A stretch of 13,307 nt of DNA from Legionella genomosp. 1. Lineage in GTDB: Bacteria; Pseudomonadota; Gammaproteobacteria; Legionellales; Legionellaceae. The notes below the pieces were generated by a model that was not told the DNA's origin, did not search any database, and worked only from the letters and a program-made list of their open reading frames with translations. Position 1 is the first letter of the stretch; each line of letters starts with the position of its first letter. The position numbers and the translations under genes are program-made. Positions 10,101 through 13,307 of this stretch are shown one piece after another. The stretch is taken from NCBI GenBank assembly GCA_945862275.1, contig CAMAYA010000011.1, positions 1 to 13,307 on the forward strand. Direction: 5' to 3'.

Positions 10101-10478
10101 TAACTCAATGGCTTGTTCTTTCGTTAATGAATTGGGTATAGCGATGTCATCGTGAAAATAAAGCTGTGAGTCAACGCGCTTCTCCGAAAACTCAATTTGA
10201 TTCCAGGCGTATGTTGAAAACAACACACCCGTTTCATCAGCGTGTTTACCCCCATTACCATCATCTATTTTTTTATTCCGTAGTTCGCGTGCCCAAACAG
10301 GTGAATCGTCCGGTAAAAAAGTATTGGTATAGATAACGTCTATTTTGTCACTAAAGTCATTTGTCTCGCCTGTTCTATCACACGTTCTTTTCTCTCCACG
10401 AATATAGGCCGCCGCAAAAACCGCGTTTTTACCGGCTGTTCGCTTTCCTATGCTTCGATGGTAGTGATAGATGGCCAT
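4110..10478 (-). CDS. traA: Giant MobA/MobL-type (TraA-like) relaxase-helicase-Toprim fusion
   Basis: This conjugative relaxase has 2122 residues, about twice the size of Ti-plasmid TraA. The nickase domain (about 1-220) has Y25 in an AAAY context, the position of the catalytic tyrosine in MobQ relaxases. Its metal-binding cluster is H147-W-D...H154-A-H156. The helicase domain (about 400-790) has Walker A GYAGTGKT (429-436), Walker B D500-E501, a GDxxQ motif (528-532) and a C-terminal UvrD_C_2-like part (721-756). Residues 800-1490 are helical and carry a repeated I-x-x-N-P-x-x-Y/H motif. Residues 1495-1560 look like a CHC2 domain without cysteines. Toprim residues are E1708, D1754 and D1756, followed by D1795-W-N-D. 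A second module from 1837 is degenerate. The tail is very basic (KKRGIKR), as expected for a T4SS export signal. No clear Shine-Dalgarno precedes the ATG, but MAIYHYH is the family's usual beginning. It should nick the adjacent oriT, unwind DNA and perhaps prime synthesis. Confidence 0.93.
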   Translation of the reverse strand: MAIYHYHRSIGKRTAGKNAVFAAAYIRGEKRTCDRTGETNDFSDKIDVIYTNTFLPDDSPVWARELRNKKIDDGNGGKHADETGVLFSTYAWNQIEFSEKRVDSQLYFHDDIAIPNSLTKEQAIELVDDFVKSNIAINGIFCDVAIHWDDNNHHAHLLMPLRSLTENVFSKKIRVSPTVLANEVNRIREAWAIAANQKMKTIGIDERIDHRSNRARGIDLEPTVKIGKFNHLFDNDIRDRKIKENEIIKKLNADSILQNPSILSEKILQENRTFNEKTIHDELRRQGIQDNHYSTQVHIDNSLDPILEKLIISIQVDDSIFNARSLKSKLRDSIDSPSERERIYNEIISNDSIYSLGLGEDGRQHYVGRQSFDLERELLQSVHHLSQKNTFNVSKNNVIKVSETFGLNEAQQRALLHITCGSNVSVVCGYAGTGKTYMLKAAKSVWDNAGFNVIGLSMSGKAVSGLESDTGIASKTIYSFLRAVENGQMIVDDKTILVMDEMGMTSLDDMHAVMAIARKSGAKMAGVGDIEQTQPVGRGAPQRAMVEEIGAVYLDTIIRQEQEWMRDATILFETNQTADGFDLYEKNGCVNLYETDAMAMSNTIDRWHSMHHDKPDVSLKDCMIAAFKNETVDALNVMARESLLSSGLIGSGISVSCEQGTIQIATGERLLFTKNDYKTGVKNGDFATVLSLDKGFMTVKLDSGNTVHIDLHKFKQFKYGYAATVHKLQGYTGKHMNVLIDGQGWDRHKFLVASTRHKLSLNLHASRASFTNMAHLKESVSRHGLNDILYDFPVAYAQRRGFDVDEMAVKATGFIQKAKARVVDAVGFLFNVQTAIERGESAYTLDEEVIRKRRQDAVMVAEFSDNRVDVAVKLDSLKALDGAEKDACQREVYALQLRNGLIASTIKANPDQYTIAVERNRIGSEKIESAALFYARYLHVKSLVDAHDASPIHNPVSAFQVIDGMKTHYGHVCHLIEDPPARNAFLRELEHCADNHRRDTAIEVFGVEHRALINIAMRYKTLDYDVGMRLSNPFDANDDDKKVLYELSTTRDKLAAELIKAPLVQAITEHFEIKHDRLEKHAQKDEDRRFVQAFSEKSPSSHIQGNLSKQAAAHHIKANPKRYGIFLDEFLPDGWKSVNLENWFYERRLNLAQSSVEYKQSIQQVRRYKVASSAAYQQWQKAIVRSNKQSPNKNKGFKQAQGMTWARSLLAHDIMKNPFKHVAALSLEKVDTVKLYQQSLQVDYLNRYRVETRDTLKLHMAKHIYDNLKSFQAGLAVYGLYQDVKERAAHFAYLKRVKDAPNQEMKSLIRAALDYQDKKVEAGKVWGQVKTLQQLKIDTRGLGSQAKQLRLQRNESAFTLLQSGVNLDLLTKDLTGVNLNVTTLQREAHQHTSHQMVLRYLSATPDNRAELAREMLANKAGYHLLFDYNISFDTLKKDVQFDERQALLTTLLPHAASSLKQPLWDIDRITQALMQYPVETYTAILGEPKEHNASHLRYPGGLIVSTKGTDAGKWYSFTEEVGGTPLGAIQKYLNLSFPDALAYGASLAGLSEHDAKFDANPIRIKREAPESIDMNSVQKRNNGILSAQSIWDGTLAVGGTLAARYFSEHRQVASLDGMEIRYWPKGAAWVDFDAEGVRVERPNKIPAAVIAARNAEGVVVSVQRIYLDEKTAGKNTFLKDAKLTKGSNKGAPGVIQVGTPGVTLYIAEGPETAASIASLDKHATVLTSFSVSNIANMADVIKTYAPERVIIAADNDGATSAARMTTEKACHTLRYEGLDARIVYPPMLPNKTKTDWNDILVEQGRDALSQTFEAGVKQSMSLYETGTPITDEMAETYFREHRLAVDISDIRVLAQVDYKGQSVPALMLPRHNEKGLLCGEIILALASDGRSILGERISATPQEGACIAQRGEGNTLYITSNLMHAKLTAAKKPKATVVYSRSGDYSALHKHLNTIGIKPTAVYVVTNDLTRDKQMLIAEKAHPFHDDGATLSLVTGPEVPELKSIKLDPDALEKARLKMSFEKLLIQKQGTLTMPDEQTQIAAFEALKKEYPILAQYEALSKERMQSAGGYGKEELGKRLLVLANEISRDKKLTARLKRDVPQIDEAVRRRIENSKKRGIKR
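4464..5669 (-). repeat. Intragenic tandem duplication of a Toprim module in the relaxase
   Basis: Two consecutive protein modules align by eye. Module 1 (residues about 1604-1800, bases 5081-5669) begins AARYFSEHR, continues to TLYIAEGPE and then IIAADNDG. Module 2 (about 1836-2005, bases 4464-4973) begins AETYFREHR, continues to TLYITSNLM and then VVTNDLTRD. The anchors are offset by 232 residues at the YFxEHR motif and 212 at the Toprim motifs. In module 2 the Toprim glutamate (E1708) is replaced by S1920, and D1754 corresponds to T1966. Only the second aspartate (D1756, matching D1968) is kept. The first copy therefore looks catalytic and the second structural or regulatory. Confidence 0.65.
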
Positions 10479-10512
10479 GGGTTATTTTTTGATTACCGGT
10501 TGTTTTGGTTCA

Positions 10513-10526
10513 ATGCCGTTTGGCAT
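10513..10526. repeat. Short inverted repeat in the oriT/relaxase promoter region
   Basis: Perfect 5-bp arms ATGCC and GGCAT lie around a GTTT loop between the relaxase start and the nic hairpin. Three CATAA repeats follow at 10524, 10531 and 10541. These could be binding sites for an oriT accessory protein or a repressor of the relaxase gene. This is inference from position only. Confidence 0.3.
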
Positions 10527-10551
10527 AAGTCATAATTTACCATAAAGCACA

Positions 10552-10585
10552 ACGTTTGCGAAGCAACGTATAAGTGCGCACTCTG
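10552..10585 (+). other. oriT: Origin of transfer (oriT) core: hairpin plus RSF1010/Ti-like nic sequence
   Basis: The hairpin arms ACGTTTGC (10552-10559) and GCAACGT (10563-10569) pair around a GAA loop with one bulged T. Directly after comes ATAAGTGCGCACT (10570-10582). From family knowledge, RSF1010/R1162 oriT has the same order: an inverted repeat with a GAA-containing loop, followed by a TAAGTGCGC core in which MobA nicks. Ti-plasmid oriT carries a related ATAAGTGCGC core. The site lies between the divergent relaxase and TraC-like genes, as Ti oriT lies between traA and traC. The cleaved strand should be +, with the nic inside or just after the GTGCGC stretch. The right-hand genes would then enter the recipient first. 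A weak leftward promoter (TTGCTT, 16 bp, TATGGT on the - strand, + coordinates 10539-10566) may overlap it. Confidence 0.8.
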
Positions 10586-10607
10586 GTGATGGTCGGAATC
10601 GCTTCGC
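10558..10607. repeat. Inverted repeat flanking the nic region
   Basis: GCGAAGC (10558-10564) and GCTTCGC (10601-10607) are perfect 7-bp inverted arms 36 bases apart, with the predicted nic core between them. The left arm overlaps the nic hairpin, so the pairing would compete with that hairpin when single-stranded. It may be coincidental. Confidence 0.35.
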
Positions 10608-10623
10608 TCTTGTTTTGAAACGC

Positions 10624-10652
10624 TTGACAAGAATCCATCCTAATACTAATAT
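10624..10652 (+). promoter_or_regulatory. Sigma-70 promoter for the TraC-like operon
   Basis: A consensus -35 TTGACA (10624-10629) lies 17 bases before a -10 TAATAT (10647-10652), which differs from consensus at one position. Transcription would begin near 10659, giving a leader of about 23 bases to the ATG at 10682, with a GGGTG Shine-Dalgarno at 10670-10674. The strength suggests vigorous expression, useful for genes that enter the recipient early. Confidence 0.7.
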
Positions 10653-10681
10653 GTGGTATATAACTAAATGGGTGATTCGAT

Positions 10682-10927
10682 ATGAAAACTAATAAGCCAG
10701 TGAAAGCAGACAAAAAAGAAAAGCTACTTGAGCGTCTGAAAGATATTCAATCTAAAATTGACGAACTCGAAAATCAACGTTCAGCAAAAATAATTAAACT
10801 AGCTAAGAAATTTAATTTATTTGATTTGTCTGACAAAACCATTGCGTCAGAATTTTCATTAATAAAAGCAAAATATGCGTCTGTTTCAAATGATGATGAA
10901 TCTGTTGATAAGACTAAAAAAAACTAA
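10682..10927 (+). CDS. traC: TraC-like conjugal transfer accessory protein
   Basis: This small basic protein of 81 residues has a charged N-terminus and a predicted coiled coil (about 11-36). The following segment, A35-K-I-I-K-L-A-K-K-F-N-L-F to S58-x2-K-A-K-Y, resembles TraC of Ti-type plasmids, in which a coiled coil is followed by an RIALKAGL-like helix and an AAFEE-like helix. Ti TraC lies beside oriT, divergent from traA, as here, and is needed for efficient DNA processing. An auxiliary role in oriT binding with the relaxase is therefore likely. The ATG at 10682 has GGGTG about 8 bases upstream. The frame ends TKKN-stop within an A8 run, and a -1 shift there would run on into the TraD-like frame. 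The name rests on remembered similarity plus context. Confidence 0.7.
   Translation: MKTNKPVKADKKEKLLERLKDIQSKIDELENQRSAKIIKLAKKFNLFDLSDKTIASEFSLIKAKYASVSNDDESVDKTKKN
10916..10924 (+). promoter_or_regulatory. A8 run with zero-frame A AAA AAC slippery heptamer
   Basis: The last codons of the TraC-like gene read AAA AAA AAC TAA. The heptamer A AAA AAC lies exactly in the zero frame. A -1 shift replaces the stop with CTA AAT CAA and continues in the TraD-like frame. I see no strong downstream hairpin and no upstream Shine-Dalgarno-like stimulator. Transcriptional slippage, a natural one-base deletion, or a homopolymer sequencing error are alternatives to programmed frameshifting. Confidence 0.45.
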
Positions 10928-11361
10928 ATCAACTCAAAGCACGTCTGTTAGATAAGATTAGTATAGGGAAAATTAATTTAAGAAAGTCTGAGTCAAGGCG
11001 TAAATTCTTTAATGGGCTTTACGCCGAGTACACCGGAATCATAATAAATAATAATGGGTACATTGATTCGCATGAATTTAATAGGGTACTAGACGAATTG
11101 AACAGATGTCTTGATGATGATTTAGATATGGAACATCATTTTTATTCAATAGGTAAATGGTTCCTTGAGATGAATAAGAATGACAACAGTACATTAGTTT
11201 TGATTAAAAATGTATTGGGAGAACAATGGGAATCCATTCGTTTTCAAAATTTAGTTCGATTAGGAGCTGATATTGAAAATGCTAATCTTGCATCATTGCC
11301 CAGAGCAACATTAGTTGGTGGATTGCTATACCAAAAAGAAAAAATGGCGTTACAGAATTAG
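10918..11361 (+). CDS. TraD-like accessory reading frame lacking a normal start (frameshifted from TraC-like gene)
   Basis: The frame is open from 10918 to the TAG at 11359-11361 and reads like real protein throughout. The N-terminal part is basic (LKARLLDKISIGKINLRK) and the middle is acidic (around LDDDLDMEHH). The C-terminal part, LVRLGADIENANL to RATLVGGLLYQ, resembles the small TraD protein of Ti-type plasmids (pattern LGxLxxxAxL...RAxLLGxLL). The first canonical start is TTG 11098, which would discard some 60 plausible codons. Upstream there is only CTG 10945 and no clear Shine-Dalgarno. The frame overlaps the TraC-like gene by 10 bases in the -1 frame at an A8 run, so the product is most simply a C-terminal extension made by a shift, giving about 225 residues in total. 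Otherwise the gene is broken or the sequence has a missing A. Confidence 0.6.
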   Translation, partial: KKLNQLKARLLDKISIGKINLRKSESRRKFFNGLYAEYTGIIINNNGYIDSHEFNRVLDELNRCLDDDLDMEHHFYSIGKWFLEMNKNDNSTLVLIKNVLGEQWESIRFQNLVRLGADIENANLASLPRATLVGGLLYQKEKMALQN

Positions 11362-11385
11362 GACTAACATTAACGGAGTAAAAAA

Positions 11386-11961
11386 ATGGACTACTCACTG
11401 GCAGTTAATGACAATGATATTAATGATTTAAAATCACAAATTGATGCACAAAGAAAAGTTCATGAATATGCCAAATTAAAAAAAGATTTGTTTGATATTA
11501 CATACCAGGCGACCCACGCGTTAACCGAATTTGATGGTGGAATGCAACAGGTAGACATGGAAAAATCGTTAAAAACAAAACGAACCACGTCCTATTTTTC
11601 TGAAATATTTATTAGTAGAATTCTGAAGATGTGTAACATTCGGCCCATTGCTGGAAATATGATTGCGATTAGCCTAGCCATTGTTGGACTGGTGTTTTTG
11701 TTGACTTGTTTAAACAACCCCGAATTAAAAACATTAAAAATATATTTGGCTTATTTCATCGAAATAGCAGCCGCAGTTCAAATATTAAAATCAGCGAGTC
11801 GTAGTATTGTATTGCCATTGGTTGCAACCATTGTGGGATCAACCATATCGAATCAATTGATAGGACATCAATTATTTTTAAACCAACCGTCATTGTTTTT
11901 TCAAGCCATGATGGTCACAGGATTAATAGGGATTGCTATTTCTGTTTTTTCAATTGACTAA
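11386..11961 (+). CDS. Four-helix membrane protein of unknown function
   Basis: The ATG at 11386 has a GGAG Shine-Dalgarno (11375-11378) at good spacing and follows the TraD-like stop by 24 bases, so it is probably cotranscribed. The 191-residue product has a soluble, charged, helical N-terminal part (1-85). Four hydrophobic segments follow, at about 91-109, 117-134, 140-158 and 170-190, joined by very short loops. The last three codons after the fourth helix end the protein, so both termini are probably cytoplasmic. No family is recognised. In the leading region of a conjugative element such proteins can act in surface or entry exclusion or in recipient conditioning, but nothing in the sequence itself shows this. 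Confidence 0.75.
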   Translation: MDYSLAVNDNDINDLKSQIDAQRKVHEYAKLKKDLFDITYQATHALTEFDGGMQQVDMEKSLKTKRTTSYFSEIFISRILKMCNIRPIAGNMIAISLAIVGLVFLLTCLNNPELKTLKIYLAYFIEIAAAVQILKSASRSIVLPLVATIVGSTISNQLIGHQLFLNQPSLFFQAMMVTGLIGIAISVFSID

Positions 11962-12010
11962 TCATGAAATTGGTGATATTTTTAATTTTTTCCTTTAGTT
12001 TAAATGTCTT

Positions 12011-12214
12011 ATGAAAAAATTTGTTATACTTTTAGCTTTTATCCCGTTAATTAGCTTTGCAAAAAATGGATCCAATACATATGAATTAAAGGATGAGGCG
12101 CTTGAAATTTTTGAGCGTGGATGTATAAATGATAAAGATTCTTTTACTCGAAACCACAATTGCAAGCTTGCTGAAATGCAAAGGAAAAAGAATAATATTG
12201 TTAGTAGATATTGA
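12011..12214 (+). CDS. Small predicted secreted protein
   Basis: The 67-residue product begins MKKFVILLAFIPLISFA, a textbook signal peptide with a likely cut after A17. That leaves a mature chain of about 50 polar residues with two cysteines (C38 and C51) that could form a disulfide in the periplasm. It has no lipobox. No strong Shine-Dalgarno precedes the ATG at 12011, which lowers confidence. It starts 49 bases after the membrane-protein gene. Small periplasmic proteins and lipoproteins in conjugative operons can be entry-exclusion factors (the TrbK/Eex type), but I see no family motif, so function is unknown. Confidence 0.55.
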   Translation: MKKFVILLAFIPLISFAKNGSNTYELKDEALEIFERGCINDKDSFTRNHNCKLAEMQRKKNNIVSRY

Positions 12215-12251
12215 GCATAATAGAACGTGATTTTTATTACGGATGAAATAT

Positions 12252-12605
12252 ATGGATCTTTTAGACAAGGTTGTTTCACTCGAAGAAAGTGCCTCCGAAT
12301 TTGGCTTTCGATGGGAAACTGCCGACCAAATCATGCACCAGATTCAAAGCGAATGCGAGGAAGTCAAAGAACATCTTCACCATGGTTTGTTTCAAGATGA
12401 TAAAATAGCATTGCAAGAAGAGATTGGCGATTTACTACATGCTGTTTTTTCACTATGTGTTTTCGCAGGTTTTAGCCCACGGGTTACGCTAGGGCAATCG
12501 TTAACAAAATTTGAACGTCGATTGCGCGCAGTGAAATTGGTTGCAGAGGAGCGTGGGTTTGAAAATTTAGATGGGAAATCGTTTGATGAGTTAATGCTCA
12601 TATGA
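12252..12605 (+). CDS. MazG-family nucleoside triphosphate pyrophosphohydrolase
   Basis: This single MazG domain enzyme is expected to hydrolyse NTPs or related nucleotides to the monophosphate and pyrophosphate with Mg2+. Numbering from the upstream ATG at 12243, the metal-binding motifs are E37/E39/E40-x2-E43 in one helix and E60-x2-D63 (EEIGDLLHAVFSL) in the next. A KFERRLRAVK segment (89-98) follows, as in the C-terminal half of E. coli MazG. At 117-120 residues it has one domain, where E. coli MazG has two. I prefer ATG 12252 because GGATG (12241-12245) is well spaced before it. Starting at 12243 would add three residues. Its place beside transfer genes and a toxin-antitoxin pair suggests nucleotide-pool or alarmone control during establishment, which is inference. 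Confidence 0.88.
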   Translation: MDLLDKVVSLEESASEFGFRWETADQIMHQIQSECEEVKEHLHHGLFQDDKIALQEEIGDLLHAVFSLCVFAGFSPRVTLGQSLTKFERRLRAVKLVAEERGFENLDGKSFDELMLI

Positions 12606-12664
12606 TATGGAACCGAGCTAAAGATTTAGTAGGTTAATACTGTAGACCAATGATAATCACAATA

Positions 12665-12693
12665 TTGACAGTACTCTTTTTTAGGTGTACTAT
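12665..12693 (+). promoter_or_regulatory. higBA promoter with overlapping operator-like palindrome
   Basis: A perfect -35 TTGACA (12665-12670) lies 17 bases before a -10 TACTAT (12688-12693), 21 bases before the GTG start of the toxin gene. Inverted arms AGTAC (12670-12674) and GTACT (12687-12691) sit on the edges of the two promoter boxes. That is a natural place for HigA or the HigBA complex to bind and repress, as in known autoregulated HigBA operons. The operator role is inference. Confidence 0.65.
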
Positions 12694-12713
12694 TAAAAAT
12701 AAAAAGGTTTGTT

Positions 12714-12995
12714 GTGATTACTGAGATTCTAATTTCAAGGCAAGCATTAAAAGATCTAAAACGAACGGCTCAATATCTTCAGGAAAAATTCCGCGCGTGG
12801 TTAGTTGCAGTGAATAAATCGGGATTAGAAGAAACTAGAAAGCGTTCCGGTTGGCACGATGAGCCTTTACATGGAGATAGAAAAGGACAGCGATCGATTC
12901 GTTTAAACAAACAATGGCGTGCAATATACATTCTCAAAAAAAATGGCCAAATTGAATTTGTTGAGGTCACGGAGGTAATGCCACATGAATACTAA
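12714..12995 (+). CDS. higB: HigB-type toxin (RelE superfamily mRNA interferase)
   Basis: The 93-residue product is the usual length for the plasmid-type HigB toxin, a RelE-fold enzyme that cuts mRNA on the ribosome. The core reads PLHGDRKGQRSIRLNKQWR (51-69), the standard G-x-R...SIR-x-N-x-QWR signature. It is followed by a strand IYILKKNGQIEFVEV and a C-terminal EVMPHEY, where H91 and Y93 match the H-x-Y end of the family. The start is GTG 12714, with an AAGG Shine-Dalgarno six bases upstream. The gene overlaps the antitoxin gene by 11 bases, and toxin-first order is typical of higBA. A strong promoter lies directly upstream. The toxin looks intact. Confidence 0.92.
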   Translation: MITEILISRQALKDLKRTAQYLQEKFRAWLVAVNKSGLEETRKRSGWHDEPLHGDRKGQRSIRLNKQWRAIYILKKNGQIEFVEVTEVMPHEY

Positions 12996-13305
12996 ATCAA
13001 ATGATTCTCTGAATGCCCTAGATGAAACGAAAGACACTTGGGATAAAATGACTTTTGGTGGATTGATTCACTCATTAAGAATGAGCGATGAAATATCGCA
13101 AGTTGTGCTCGCAAAAAAACTGGGAGTCTCTAAGCAATTTCTTAGTGATGTGGAACATAATAGGAAGGATGTTGGAATAAGTTTTGCTAAAAAAATTGCG
13201 GAGGCATTGGATTATTCAATAGAGCCATTGATTGAATTACTCATAAGAGATCAATTAAGGCGTCAGCATTTGAACTATATCGTTGATCTTAGAAAAGTAG
13301 CTTAA
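12985..13305 (+). CDS. higA: HigA-type antitoxin (HTH XRE family)
   Basis: The 106-residue product has an XRE/HTH_3 helix-turn-helix at about 25-85, with QVVLAKKLGVSKQFLSDVE (39-57) as the DNA-reading part. It should bind and neutralise HigB and repress the shared promoter. The ATG at 12985 overlaps the toxin's stop region and has a strong GGAGG Shine-Dalgarno at 12971-12975. The stop TAA is at 13303-13305, two bases before the window ends, so the gene is complete. The N-terminal 20 residues and the last 15 are extensions around a compact HTH and may contact the toxin. Its presence points to addiction-type maintenance of the element. Confidence 0.9.
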   Translation: MNTKSNDSLNALDETKDTWDKMTFGGLIHSLRMSDEISQVVLAKKLGVSKQFLSDVEHNRKDVGISFAKKIAEALDYSIEPLIELLIRDQLRRQHLNYIVDLRKVA

Positions 13306-13307
13306 TC

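Noticed and set aside
11098..11361. TTG 11098 as the true start of the TraD-like gene
   Set aside because: The same frame is open and coding-like for a further 60 codons upstream, and no Shine-Dalgarno precedes the TTG.
11995..12279. 94-residue - strand frame with a hydrophobic stretch
   Set aside because: Antisense to the small secreted protein gene. Its hydrophobic run is explained by the AT-rich complement, and no ribosome binding site or family is seen.
1..13307. tRNA genes, rRNA, CRISPR arrays, insertion-sequence ends or integrase
   Set aside because: I saw no tRNA-like cloverleaf, spaced repeats, transposase or recombinase frame. Whether the element is a plasmid or an ICE therefore cannot be decided here.

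Overview
The window is part of a mobile genetic element (a conjugative plasmid or an integrative conjugative element) from a gammaproteobacterium. Moderate-to-low GC, the VirB/D4 (Lvh-like) coupling protein and the Ti-type transfer genes would fit Legionellales (Legionella/Coxiella relatives), but no chromosomal marker is present, so the host assignment is inference.

Left part (1-4086, + strand): the 3' part of a VirD4/TraG type IV coupling protein gene whose 5' end lies outside the window. It is followed by two multi-pass membrane proteins of unknown function in a likely two-gene unit, a plausible terminator, and a small protein with two zinc ribbons. Middle (4110-10478, - strand): one 2122-residue relaxase. 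Its domains in order are a MobA/MobL (MobQ/Ti-TraA type) nickase, a RecD/TraI-like helicase, a long helical region, a cysteine-free CHC2-like segment, a Toprim (primase-like) module, and a second, degenerate copy of that module.

The 203-bp gap 10479-10681 holds a convincing origin of transfer. A short hairpin is followed directly by a RSF1010/Ti-like nic core, and a near-consensus sigma-70 promoter points right. Right part (10682-13305, + strand, visibly AT-richer): a TraC-like protein, then a TraD-like reading frame with no normal start that is linked to it by a -1 shift at an A8 run (slippery A AAA AAC, an indel, or a sequencing error). After these come a four-helix membrane protein, a small predicted secreted protein, a MazG-family pyrophosphohydrolase, and a complete HigB/HigA toxin-antitoxin pair with its own promoter.

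How it works together: the relaxase, helped by TraC/TraD-like accessory proteins, would nick the oriT, unwind and pilot the strand to the VirD4 coupling protein. Its Toprim module may prime complementary-strand synthesis in the recipient. With the hairpin 5' of nic, the right-hand genes would enter the recipient first (leading region), which suits maintenance functions such as MazG and HigBA. The most unusual points are the tandem Toprim duplication with a decayed second copy, the possible frameshift-fused TraC-TraD, and the clearly readable oriT.
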